This document shows positions 42,596-55,037 of a DNA stretch of 64,000 bases, in pieces (position 1 is the first letter of the stretch; every line of letters starts with the position of its first letter). The translations under genes and the position numbers were made by a program. This stretch comes from Neurospora crassa OR74A (taxonomy: Eukaryota > Ascomycota > Sordariomycetes > Sordariales > Sordariaceae). Under the pieces are notes generated by a model. The model was not told the DNA's origin and searched no databases. It saw only the letters and a list, made by a program, of their open reading frames with translations. The stretch spans positions 4,526,001-4,590,000 of the forward strand of contig NC_026505.1 in assembly GCF_000182925.2 (NCBI RefSeq), written 5' to 3'.

Positions 42596-45500
42596 ATGTC
42601 TGACGAGAATATGCGAAGGGGAGTGTGTGTTAGCAAGGAATGGGCGACATGAATTGAAGAGAGGCGTGTTTTTTGAACATCTTCGATGGACTCCGGGGAA
42701 TGGGTACCATCTATACCAAGCGATGTCAGCACGCACAGCCAAACGAGGACATATGTACACAATACAACAGGACCGGGAACGGCACCAGGTAGAGAAGCTC
42801 ACTCGAGACACTCGAGAGTTGACCAGCAAGAGGCTGCGTTTCAGCTACGAGCGTTCTGATAGACGTTGGGATATATAAAGCACGTCAATTTGGATAGGAT
42901 AATGCATCACTTTTGTCAGATTTTCAATACTTGTTCCAGCATCGCCAAATCCTACCAAGGTCCTTCACCAAGGATCAAGCAACATTCGTCGCTTCCGCAA
43001 TGCGATCCCTCAGTCGTCGCCTCTCGTACTAATGAATGCTCGCGATCGCCATCCCAAGCGTGCGCAAAGCAGCGCAGCATCGCTGTTCGCCGACAAAAAA
43101 CGATATTCATCCTCATTCCAAATCTTGTTTTCAGCGCGGATCAGCGATATAGGCCAATATAACAACAAATATCTCACGATAAGCAACGGTAACTCTCAAG
43201 TAATCACTTCAATCACAGGTAAAGTACTAATGGTCGCTGCCCAAACGATACAAAGAGATTGGAAGTGAGAAGGGAATGACGCAGACGGAATTTTTCAAGC
43301 AAAAAAGAAACTGAGAAAATAAAAATGAGAAAGATTGAAAGAGGTTTTTGTAAAGCGACGTCCCAAGAACCCTCACCAGACCTCCTCATCAGTCTGCCGC
43401 CGTATGCCGAATCGTCATCGTAACGTTCTATCGCCGTCGGGGTGTCCGGGGCGGTAGCGTCAGTACCTAGTTTGTGGTTATATAGTGGAAAGTTCGATGA
43501 CAGAATGGAGAGGACAAGGTGCTATGGAAAGAGAGAAAGAGTACAATGGAGAAGGGATGGGAAACTCTTGTCGGAACCATTGCCGTCGCTGGAAAGCGAA
43601 CGCACAGGGTTGCCTGGACCGGTGAGTCTGGCCTGTCGATGGAAAGTAGGTAAGATTCATTGAACCGCTTGATCATTGAATCATCTGGATGGGATAAGAG
43701 ATACGGTGAAAAACCTAGTATATAAACAACTTCTGGCTTTTGCTAATGGTAATTCACGTGGCTCGATAGTGGATGAGTACATTGTAAGTGGAAGGAGCGC
43801 GGCGACTGGCGGATATGCTTTCGTCCGATGTGTTCACCTTCATGATGAAGATTTGGATGCCCCTGGCCGTACAAGTTTCGCATCTATCAATGTCCAGTTG
43901 GCTCAGGTATGCTTGTTTGCGAGTGGTTTTGGTATCATACGTACCTGGTAGATGGAAGCTACGCTACGTAGGGTATGTAGTAAACTCATAGAAAAATACC
44001 GTCACCCTCCCTCACGTATCTATTGCGGTAAGAGATGAGAGTACTTCTTTGACTACCGTAGTAGGCAGTATAGCTTGCTCTTGGCCCAATGCCCGATGCC
44101 TTCTTACGAGGCACCGTGTCCATCGAGGAAAGGGAATCAGGAATAGCGGTCATTGAAAATTCAACACGACGGACGCGAAAAACACTTTCCGATGAGCCGT
44201 CGACTTCAGCAAGGACAGGTGACCGGAACCTACCTCTAGTGCACAGTCAAATGTCAAAACCGGGTTATGCTGTAGCGAGACTTGCTTTATCCAGGGTAAG
44301 TCTGACAACTGACGAACTATCAGGTCCATAACTCAAAGGCACTCATGCATGCGTCCCAGAATGTATACAATCAGATCCACATGGCCGCCGGTCTCTCTGT
44401 CTTCGCTCATCCTGCGTGTAACTAGTTATTCTGTCCCAAAGACTCAACCGTGTCACGAAACAACGAGGTAGACGACGCTCTTTCCTACTTCTATCGAATC
44501 AGATGACGTTTTGGGAGCTTCCAACTCGCTCGTGACTAATAGTACACAGGTGTCTAACGGACCGAAAAAAAACAAAAACAAAGAGGGGGTGAGATAACGT
44601 CCTATCATCTCACAAATGGCGCGCCAGCCCCAACACTGTCGGGGTAAGGGTGGTGATACTTCGGCCATGTCAAAGCAACCTCGCAATCTTGTTTTCGAGA
44701 CGGTAACCTAAGACTAAAGACGTTGACCTCATCCACCCCTTCCTCATCACAACCAACTTTCTTCCATGTCTTTGGACGGAACAACCCGAGGCTTTGTCAC
44801 TAGGTACGTTGATAAGTTCCACTGCCAGAACGGGCAGGATGTAAAAAATGACCACTCGCAAGACTAGTGGCTCCTTAAAATGGCGAAGAGAAGGGGGCCG
44901 GAGTTGTAAAGGTCATGTCAAGTCCATCACCACCAGCATATGCAAGTGGAAAGACCAGTAACTGCAAGACGACATGCCTTCTTCACCCACTTGGGTGAGC
45001 TTTCAGGTCTGTCATGTGCTCTCGCTCCCTCCCCACGTTGTTGCTTAGTGTCTACACACCTCTCCCTCTCTTCAGGCGTGAGATTGGATGTTGAGGAAGC
45101 ATGCCGGGGAAAAGCAATGTGACGAAAATGGAGGGCCGGAAGCGAGAAGCGAGCCGTGGCCAAGCAGACAAGGGCAAAAGGGGTGTGTGAGAGGCGATAG
45201 GTTGAAATTCCGTCCTTACCTCTACGCACTTATGGAGGGCAAGAAATCTGTCGAACAAAACCATCCTTGGTTTGCATAGTGGGTGTGATGATCCCTGTCC
45301 GATCAAGAAATGAGCAAAAGTCTCGATGGGCCTCGTCGATAACTGCTAAGACTCAGCAGCCAACACATAAGCAGCACTGCATGATGTTCGGGACCGGCGC
45401 CGAGAGTGCATCAGACTAGAGGTATTCCCTTTCCCTTGACTGTAGGTTAGCCCTCAACGCTAGGTCTGTTGGAATAATGCAATCTACATGTTGAAAGGGT

Positions 45501-48500
45501 ATGAGCCGGGTGATAATTCTGGGTGAATTTCTAAGTGATGTGATGCGCTTGAACATCGAGAGGACGAGCCCCAAAGTATGAAATTACTCAGACAATTGAT
45601 GTGATTCTCTCTGCTGGTCTCCTGCTCCCAGTAACGAGGTGTCCTATCTGGGTTTACTCCCCGTATTGCAGGTGAAAGCATGAGATATGTATATTTTAGG
45701 TGTATGTATGGCAAGATCGGTGGTTAAATTCATCTAGGAACGACGAAAATTTTCAATGACGAATCTCATCGACCATCATACAGACGCCAAAGCAAGCCGT
45801 CCTGCCACAGAATGATGACCGACGGACAGAAGAGTGCTCTGATCTCGGGCGTGACTGTTACACGGCTGAGTCTTGAAGTTTTCCACCCCCTTGGGTAAAA
45901 TAAAATGTACACGGTACGTATGTGGGTATCTGGACAGCGTTAACCCATGATCAAGACAAAAGTATCACGAACTGTTTGGATGGCACATAATCGCGAATAT
46001 CTGCAATGGTGAATACCGCCCTTCCACAGCCAGGTCGTATCCGAAGACGAAAATCTGTAGAGGAAAAGGTGGATCAAAGCTTGCTGCATGGCGGGTGGTA
46101 ATCCAGCGGCTAAACATGTAGCCGCCACGGAACAAAGGGCAATCATGAAGACAAGATGGCATTGCCACCGCGGCAACAGCATCAGGATCATCTGTGACCA
46201 GGACGAGCATCAGTCAAATGCTATTAGTTGCCACTTGCTGTCTTTTTCAATCCGCATCAACTTCTCGGGCGAGATGTGGGCTCTGTTGATATTGAGGGCA
46301 TCTGAAGTTGTGTCATCGAAATAAGGCAAAAGAAGGAGCTGAAGGGGTTGCTGCTGGACTGCTAAAACGCAGGGCCTTGTTGTGATACGTGTGCTCTGTT
46401 GCCTCCAACCAGGCGGGACCTCAAGTGTTGTGCATCAACCCATGCTCACTGATTGAATGATCGATAGGACCAGTGGTAACTGAAGCCGACGGGAGTGTTG
46501 ATGCGCGAGCCAGCTACATAAACCGAGGTCACAAAGTGCTTCTCTCATCAAGATGGCCTTGTAAATGGATCCTTCCATCTTTCGAGCCCCGGTGCTTCCC
46601 AACTCACCTGCTTAACATCGCGAGGGTTGGGGGCATTGATGAAGATACAAAAGCCGGGATAAACTTTCATCGCTTGTGTTGGGGCGCAAATTGATATTGG
46701 GCTGTGGTAATGATGGCGAACAAAGACATATTGTCCTTGTCGTAATTGTCATGATAAGCATCCTACACCTAGGGAGGTAACTATGCTCAACTGCCACCAA
46801 CATACAGCTCAAACTGCGTTCCAGGGCACCGGAGTGCTCGATCCTAATAGTTTAGCCGTTGAGCCGTGAATTGTGGACATGTAATTCGCTTTGATGTGAA
46901 CCCCGACGCCACAGAATCGGCCTCGTGTTTGACGGTGGACCGCATTCGCGGACATTCTGAACTTCCACTTTTTAGCTTTCTACACGTGCGAGGAGCACAT
47001 CAACTGCATCTGCACGATGTCACACGTCGGAAAGCCGCGTATGGTATGGTTGGCGTAGATCACTTCGCAAGAAGGTCCAATCGAAACATGTGCAACCAGA
47101 AGGTCAGATATCGTTATCGTCTGTCCAAGGATACTAGCTTTTTTGGAGGATTGGACGATTGACGATATGTCTTTCTGGTTATACTCCACCCCTGTCCCAT
47201 GATAGACGATATGATGTTTCAAGTGGAAAGTCTGAGTCAACCCAGAACTGGAAAATGTGAAGATGAGAGGAGACCGAGCTATAACCATAGCCCGCATCAT
47301 CGAAGCACAGATAAAATGCCTACTCTCAGAGCATCTTGACATGCCCGTAAATTGCAGTCGTGGATCGTAAGAACAAACTCGCCATGCTCTTGCCGGCTGG
47401 ATTTTGGTTTCGCGAGTGGAGCGCGTGCTTCACATGCAGGCATGCAGCCGACACACATGGCTTCGACGCCGCCAACGGTCAAGGCCATGATGTAGCAAAT
47501 AACGAGAGTGTGAGAGGTTTGTGCGGTTCCCATTGACTTCTCCCTTGTCCGGAGTTTGACTTGTGACGAGTTGGGCACTATGGCTAGGGTTCCAAGCCAT
47601 TGGCTCGATATTGCGGATTGCTGCATGTTCACACCAAGAGGTTTCCATGCCGAAGGTCTGCAGAAGCTGGCCGCTCAAGGGACGTATTGAGTGAGAGACG
47701 GAAGATTGTGCGAGGACAACGTCTTGTTTGTGTTACGGTGACTCACAGCAAGGCCAGCTCGGCGAAAGCCTCGGTCAAGCGGCTTCTCCCCGTGACGGTT
47801 TAGCATACTCAGCGACAGTCAATTCCAAGAAGAACATTCAGGCAAAAAAAAAAACCGCAGGACATGTACGTCCGAGGCTTCCTTTCCACCGTATGTATGT
47901 GGTACCGGTGGATAGAAGGTGTGCAAGTCGGACAAAGCCTTCCAGGTATGCATAGCGTTTGCGGCTGACGTCTTGACATGATGCCTACTGGCGTGTGCCA
48001 GGTTGACAGCATTCGAAGAAATGACGGGGTCGAGATTAGGTGTCAGAGAGTAGGTATACATAAATGGGGATCATCTATACGCACCTTTGGTGGCAAGTGA
48101 GGGAGAGGTATCCAGACATGTGCCGTCTCAGCTGCAATTTGGACCAGGCCATACAGCAGAACGCATACCCAAGGCAACGGTTCGCGTAGAGACAGGTACG
48201 GAGCAGAACCGAATAGACCGTGTTGGTGTTGGTAGATCATGGCCAGGCCGGGTATCAGAAACGGCGGGCAAGTAGAATAAAGAGGCCCCTGTCTGGAACC
48301 GCAACTGCGAGCATGGCAAGTCAAGAAGCGTTATCGGGACCGACACACATCAGAGACGGGAGAAGACCACAGTCGATAAACAGACCTGCCATGTCCGCAC
48401 CACACCATTCACGCCAGCAAAGGCAGCTTGTAGAGCTGACCTCGACTTCGTGAAACCCGAACTAGTCTGTTTACCTCCTCAGCTCGCTAGGTACTTACTG

Positions 48501-50197
48501 AGGACTCCTCGGCCAGGACTATCGTGCCCAGACTCTGCTTGACACCACCATGTATTGTCCTGTTGCAATGAATCGCGTGACAAGGTGTCCAGGCTCGGGC
48601 AGCATGGAGGCCCGGACTTGGAGAAGAAGCCCCAAGAATAAAGCCGAGAAGATATGCGCCCGTTACAGCGGCGCCGGCAGCACGTCGGGCATTATGGAGG
48701 ATGACGTCGTAGTCGGCTGTGGTGGTTCAGTCACGGACATATATGCATTGCCAGTAGGATGCTTTGTGTGAGAGGACGGGAGTAGGGGGAGAACGGAGAG
48801 CTGAGTGGCTTTTGTCCCGCTTCGATTCGTTGATTAGAAAAGAAACAGTTCTTCCAGTCGTCAGCCTCCTAACTGCAGGTATCGTGCAAGAAGTTGTGTG
48901 CTGTATCCAGTCGCTCCTGCCCATCCCGTCTTTCCTCACTTGATGAAGTTGCCCCTGGCGAGTATCAAGTTGTGGGAAGTTGCCCGTTGAATATAGCTGA
49001 CCAATGAAAGCTTAGCTAGCACAGCTGGGTCAACTATCTGCCGCTACAGCTGCAAAGCGCCACCTTTGCAGCTGCCAGCTTAAAGCCATCGACATGTGGC
49101 GCAGCGGGCATCTGGGCAATCGATCCAAGTGAGTGCACAGTTCGGCAATCACGCCTGCGACCCAAACTTCCCTCAACATTCCTCAATGCCGGTATCTCAC
49201 TGTCGACTATGGTTGGTTTGGTTTGACGCCGCGCCCGTCTTTCCAACGCAGCTACTATCGGATCAATAAGCCGGATGCTGAAACAAAGAAGCTTTCCGTC
49301 TTCTTTCGACATGTCTTCATGTGCTACCTCTTACGGTGAGAGCCGTGCCAGCGGGCCACATCACGATGATGATGAACCGTCGCGTCAATTTTGGGAATAG
49401 TCCTGGCTCAGCCAAGCCAGCACCTCATGTTCAGACGGCTCATCCGACATTGTCCTTCCGTTCTTACTAAGATTGAGCGGGTGCTGCGCCGTTTCGGCTC
49501 GACAAATTACAATCATATAATCCCGGATCGCACCGATTCGTACATCTGGTGTTGTCTTTGGTGCCCTGGTCCTTGGTAACAGAAGCTTGACTGGACAATC
49601 AGTACCGCTGGTCAGGTTGTGAACAAAACGCCCGCCTTCATATTTACAGTTGTGTCGGTCCTACTATATACCCAGGAGCCCTTGTACTAGACTGAGTGTC
49701 AGTCACAGGATGTCGAGCCGAGATGCAGACGGGCGGTATCGACCAACCAGACAACTCTCTTCGCATTGTGTTGAGCGACTCTAGGGTCACGCACTATCTC
49801 CAAGGAGCCATCGAGCATGGAACGGGCCGAGAATCGGCTACAATTGAGACGACGGCGTGCGACGGAAGCAGAGGTGATGCCTGAATGCTTTTGCCTCCGG
49901 GTAGTAGTCTTGTACAATGTTATCCAGTCACACCCGTCACATCCGTCCATCATGAGCTGGTTGGAAACTACACGCAGCAGCAGGTACAGACATTTTTCAG
50001 ATCTACCCGAGCTCGGGAGTCCAGACACAACCAGCGACCTGAAATTTCCACATTGTCCTCGTATTCACGATCTGAATCATGCTCCAGCAGCGAGTGGTTA
50101 GCATGACCTAGCAAACTCGGTCCGGCCAGGGGGTTGCGTGCAGACAAACTTGGGCCTTGCTACACAGTACCACATGGGGCATTGTGTGTATGGGGGG

Positions 50198-50212
50198 TTT
50201 TTTTTTTTTTTT
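50198..50212. repeat. Homopolymer T15
   Basis: A T run directly preceded by six G residues, in non-coding DNA of the gene desert. Confidence 0.8.
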
Positions 50213-50984
50213 CCGTTGCAGCCCTTAATCTGAGGGGTAGCTGCAGGAATACCTCTGCGCACCTCAAGTTCGTTTAATCAAGCAAGTTGCTATTGTGTGC
50301 CATGTGGAAAAAGGCGAGAGGCAGTGGTAGGAATACTACACCTTGACCTTAAGTTGTCAGCTACCCGCCTTGCCCGCCTCGTCCGCCGCATCTGTGCCTC
50401 CATCTCAACCCTATGCATATTGGTGCAAAGTCAACCATGCCAAACAGAGGTTACGGTTTGAAAATATTCCGGCAGCGCTTCCATGGTATGAAACCGTCTG
50501 CTAATGAACGATATAGAATACAAGTCGTACACGCGGTCTCAGACGATCCGGAGTGAGGGTACTTGCTGGTTCTCACCTCACTTCAAGTTGGCTTTCTGGA
50601 TCACGACGCTCTGCTCTGATGCTCTATAGATAGAGGTAGTACTGCAAAGTGATGGGAAATCTGGATCGACCCAGATGGCGCAACCCACCTTCCCAATTCG
50701 AGCGCATCTTGGCTGCCCGATTCGCTACGATGAACCACTTCCCCTCTTTCCCCAACAGAACGCAAATGATCGCACATGGCCTTCAGGAACGCAAAAAGGA
50801 AACTTAAGTGACTGACTGAATCGAGATGATTTGAAGACGACCTCAACGATGATGTCTGGTCCACTTTATCTCCTGAAACTTCCATTTCTGATCTGCGTGC
50901 TTCAAGCTGAAGCGTGAGGTCTCAAAACAGAACACTCACATGGCAAGTGCCCACCAAGGGAAGGTAGCAACCAAGAGCATCAAG

Positions 50985-51016
50985 GTAAGGAAGGAGGTAA
51001 GGTAGGTAGGTAAGTA
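50985..51016. repeat. Imperfect GGTA/GGAA repeat
   Basis: Tetranucleotide-like words AAGGTAAGG and GGTAGGTAGGTAAG recur over about 30 bp, related to the TAGGTA word seen in many intergenic places in this window. Confidence 0.7.
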
Positions 51017-54000
51017 CAAGTGAAAGAAAGGCACCTTCCCTCACTCACACAACATCGGTCGAGTGACTGCAATGGAATCTTCTCATAGTCTTGGATCCAC
51101 TCCTTCATTCTGACGGGACGGAATTTGGAACCATTTTCCAGCGTCGATCATCTCAACTCCAGCTCGTGGACGCACAGAAACCATTTTCTCCCTCCTGAAC
51201 CCCGAACCCACTGCATTCGGGTCAATTTCTCCCATCACTTCCGGTCCTTGTTCAAGTGTAGATTTCTCTGAACGGCCTCATCCTGGGCAGCCAAGTAGGT
51301 TAACCGGAATCATGCACCTTTGGCTGTGTCACTCGCTGACTGCTTGACTCGAAACCAGGTCGCAAGTATTTGGAACCCTCTGGACAAACCTCGACAATTG
51401 GCGATCCGGATTAGGCAAGATTCAGGAACACTGTGCCCAGTTGTCGGGATAAAGCTGGAATGCCGGTCCCCCAGACAAGCACAACGGCTGCCAGGCCCTG
51501 CTCCTAGGGCAGAAGAACGGATGGGGGATCGTTGACGGTCCCCGTCGGCGAGCAGTCCATGTTCTTGGTCCGTTTCGGCATGGTACGGGCAGCAACACGC
51601 CCATGCTGTTGGATGCCACCGTCGCGTCTCACAAATGCCAGTCCCTATTGAAACTGTGCAAGCCGTGGCTCTCGCTGTCAGGGAAATGGTGGTGGTGGTG
51701 GGCTGCACCCCTAGCTCGCCTGGCTCACCTGGCTACCCTGCCGTTACCTTTACGCTTGTCCATACAGCTACCTTGTTGCCCCTGCAACGGGACATGACCC
51801 TTGTCTACTATACAGCCCCCTGTCTCCTGTACGGACACCCTCTCGAAGCCATGGGAGCCATGGCATGCGCCGGCTTGAGATCTGGCGTCTTGACTGCGTC
51901 CACGCCCACGGAGTGTGTTCCCCGAAGAAGATTCGACCGTTGAGCCACCTTTCTAGCCCAACTGCGTCTGTCCTCTTCGTCTTGGCACAGCATTAACAAC
52001 GACACGACCGTCTTCTCGCGTCCACCGTCCACACTCGAGCAGAACACAGACCGCAGACTGCAGAGCTTCTCACTACCACCCTCCGCCTGCAAGACGCCTC
52101 TCCTTCTCGCCTTTACCTAGTCCACAGTATCTCCTCTAGGTACCGGGACCCTCCTATCCTTTTTATCGTACAGTTACACTAGACCCCACCGGACCCGGCC
52201 TTTGTAGCTTCCTGGGAGGTCACACATCATATCAGCCTACGGCTTATTCGGCGCACTTTCCCTCGACTCCTGACTCGCTCACGCCGCTCATGGGCTCCCA
52301 TACGTCGAACCTTTCTGTACTAGGGTCTTCTCTTCGCGAGATTCCTCCCCATTAAGTGGAAGTCAACTCGCCTGTCAAAGCCCTCGCACACACCGGCATC
52401 AACTACCGTGGGGGAGCATATCTGGAAGAGGGGTGGAGATCTTGATATAGCGGCCCAGGATAAGTGTCATGCTTAGCTTGACCCAGCACTCTTCCTCCCT
52501 TACCCATGAAGCCGCTCGGACTGTGTCTCCTCGGCAAGTTCTGACGGATAGGAATGGTGGTGTTTTGCCCATCGAGAGATGTAGCTCACACTGCTTGCAC
52601 ACTGGCCTAGCGCCGTGTGAGCTAGGCGTACCTTGACTTGTCATCAACGTGACAGATAAGGGTCACACAACTCAACTGTATGCCTCAATCCCGATTTTTG
52701 TTGCTAAACGAAACGCAAATGCCGCTCGGTTCAGACCGGTCCGCTACATTACAGGCCTTAGCGTCTGCAAAGCTGGGAATTTGGTTGAGGGAGACCCGTA
52801 AAGAGGTCCAGATGCTGGCAGGGCGACATCGAACCCAACAGTGCTCCAGGTCGTCAAGCCTTTTGTGGATGTAGATGGGGCATCAACAGGAAAGATCTGC
52901 CCATCAATGATCTCTCTCCCTATCGGACCCCCCTGCTTTGCGGCCATAAAGTACTCGGAAGTGCCATGTTACAAGGATGGCTTCGATTCCCCAGCATCAC
53001 CGAATGCTCCCTCCTCCCTCCCGCACCACCATACCCAGCTCAACTGACTGCTTCGAGCAGCACTGATGTCGTAATCTTACAGTGTAGTGTGGTTTGCTGA
53101 AAGGAGAGTTCCATTTTAACCCTATTCTCATTACTTAACTGATCTGCGTTCGTCCTCTGTTATATGCCTTCATGGCCGGTCCTCCTCATCATCACTCTTA
53201 CCCGCAGACCAAAGAACTAGAAATACTGGCCTCGCAACCCTTGCTCTGGGCCGTTAACCTTCTTCATTGGCCCAAGGGAAAAGGCGACTCTGTAACGGTC
53301 ATGCCTGCTTCCGTGGAATCGACAAAGGACTCAGTCACGGAAGGTCAATCAGCCGTCCACTCTGATCGAACCAAAGATACTACACACGGCCTGGATTTAT
53401 GCCTTTTCTGCAATCACCCCCCGATCCCATACTACAAAGCTATGGTAACGGGTTTCCAGCTGACCGCGCTGGGTTATGTTCCGTCTCCTCTGTGAGACAG
53501 TGAGATCACTTTCTGCCCATAACGCAAGTTGAGGTGCGTTACCGGCGTCCTCGCAAGTGCTTGCCTGCAGGCTACGGTTGAACGACCTTGTCTTGCCTCC
53601 GCGAGTGTCGGATGTTTGCGCCAGCCTCATTGGCCCACAAGCCCTTGCCTATATTTCTCGGCCAGTATCCATGCACTCCTTGTCCCCTTGCAACCTTGTT
53701 CTGGGCTCACCACGGCGCTTGCCATACCGTTTCCTCGCTGCTGAAGCAGACTTCTACTCTTCCCATATGGCTTCCCTTGCTACTCGCCGTTCAAGTTGTT
53801 GGTTTTTCTTCTGTTCCGTTATAGCCTGCTCACGGATGATACCATGGAGGGATGCCACGGGTGGTCCAAACACCTTAATGGCACAGCATTAGCCATTCAG
53901 CCGAGACTGCTATGATCTTAGACAGATCAATATAGCCCTGTCGTTACAGGTCGACAATCAGAGCCAGCGCATATAACGGTGTGGCTCAGCTGTGCCGTCC

Positions 54001-54371
54001 GTCGTCGACCGTCCCCCATTATACATACCAGAGGCGATTAGTTGCGGCTTGCCTCTATTTCAGGGATCCTTTCAAACACGCCCCCAAAGGGCTCGCCTTA
54101 CCGAGTAACCGTAGTCAGGTACCTGGTCCTCTGATACCCCATACCCAAATTCTGGCCAATTTTGTTGTGGCTTCCCGTGCGGACCCTGTCTGTATTTGGA
54201 GCCTGCCTCGACCCTTCTCCGTGTGAATCGGGGGCTTCGCCGGTATTAATCCTACACCTGTCCTACCAGCCAAACAGACATCAAAGCGAAGGCCTTATTA
54301 TTTTCACGGACACCCCACAATATTTTGAACGTTCTGGATCTGGCTGTCCTTGACGAGGGTCTTCAAGGACG

Positions 54372-54398
54372 ATGAACAGTATCCTAGAAGGATTTTGA
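54372..54398 (+). other. Short upstream open frame (8 codons)
   Basis: ATG at 54372 reads MNSILEGF and stops. It matters only if the homeobox transcript starts upstream of here. Confidence 0.3.
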
Positions 54399-54742
54399 CG
54401 CCAACCGTTCTTAGACACTCTTGCCAACACCCCCCTCTTTATCTGTCAAAGAGAGACCATCATTGCCCAACCGACTACAGCATCAACAAGGGTTTGTTGG
54501 AGCATTTACTAGTAAATCGGTGGACTAGTAACCGTCTCACCAGCCGGTTTACTCATACCACTGCTTCGTTTCGATCTTCATTTTGACTGGTCAAATCTAG
54601 TGTTTTGGTACAACACACCTACCCAAACGCTGTACACACGACGAGCACTTCTTCACCCCGTTCCCCAGAGCTTTCTGTCTCGTTTAAACCAGCAATAACC
54701 TAGCACCACGGGTTTGGATCCCAAGATTGTCGACACAATCCC

Positions 54743-54811
54743 ATGATCACTTGGTCCTTGAATCATCCCAGCTTAGCACTAGTCCCCAGCAACATCGAAC
54801 CTTCAGGATAG
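54743..54811 (+). other. Upstream open frame (22 codons) in the homeobox leader
   Basis: ATG at 54743 begins MITWSLNHPSLALVPSNIEP and stops with TAG at 54809-54811, 226 bp before the proposed main start. If transcribed it would lower or regulate main-frame translation. Confidence 0.4.
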
Positions 54812-55037
54812 CAGTTGCCATCGCGAAGCAAGCAGACATCGACGTACGCTTGGAACTTCTAAAACCAGCACTATCAGCCTAATACCGTTGGCTTCGCTCG
54901 CTACATCAACCTTGTTTAAGGCTCTCCGAGAAACAGAAGTCAGCGTATCGTGCTTCCCGTGGCACAATAAGGACCAGCAGTGATCTCACCAAAGAGCCCT
55001 AGATTTGTCGCATACTCCGGGAGATTTTGTCATTCCA

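Larger units (their letters stand above)
42596..51950. other. Left part of a 12.4 kb gene desert upstream of the homeobox gene
   Basis: No protein, tRNA or rRNA gene was recognised on either strand in 9.3 kb. Open frames reach only about 130 codons, overlap on several frames and lack domains or codon bias like the neighbours. Base composition is near balanced and does not show the strong AT bias of RIP-mutated repeats. Small landmarks are a T15 tract at 50198-50212 and a GGTA-rich stretch at about 50985-51016. A non-coding RNA or distal regulatory DNA cannot be excluded. Confidence 0.5.
51951..55037 (+). promoter_or_regulatory. C-over-G skewed region, possible long leader of the homeobox gene
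   Basis: From about 51.95 kb to the homeobox ATG many plus-strand rows have roughly twice as much C as G (for example 54421-54480 and 54601-54660), and the text is rich in CACC and CTCC words, like fungal leaders. Short upstream open frames are present near the end. No domain-bearing protein is visible. A long or spliced 5' leader is inference; the transcription start is unknown. Confidence 0.4.

Noticed and set aside
51597-51943. Small GC-rich open frames with a run of Trp or Val
   Set aside because: The runs come from a GGT repeat; neither frame has other protein-like features.
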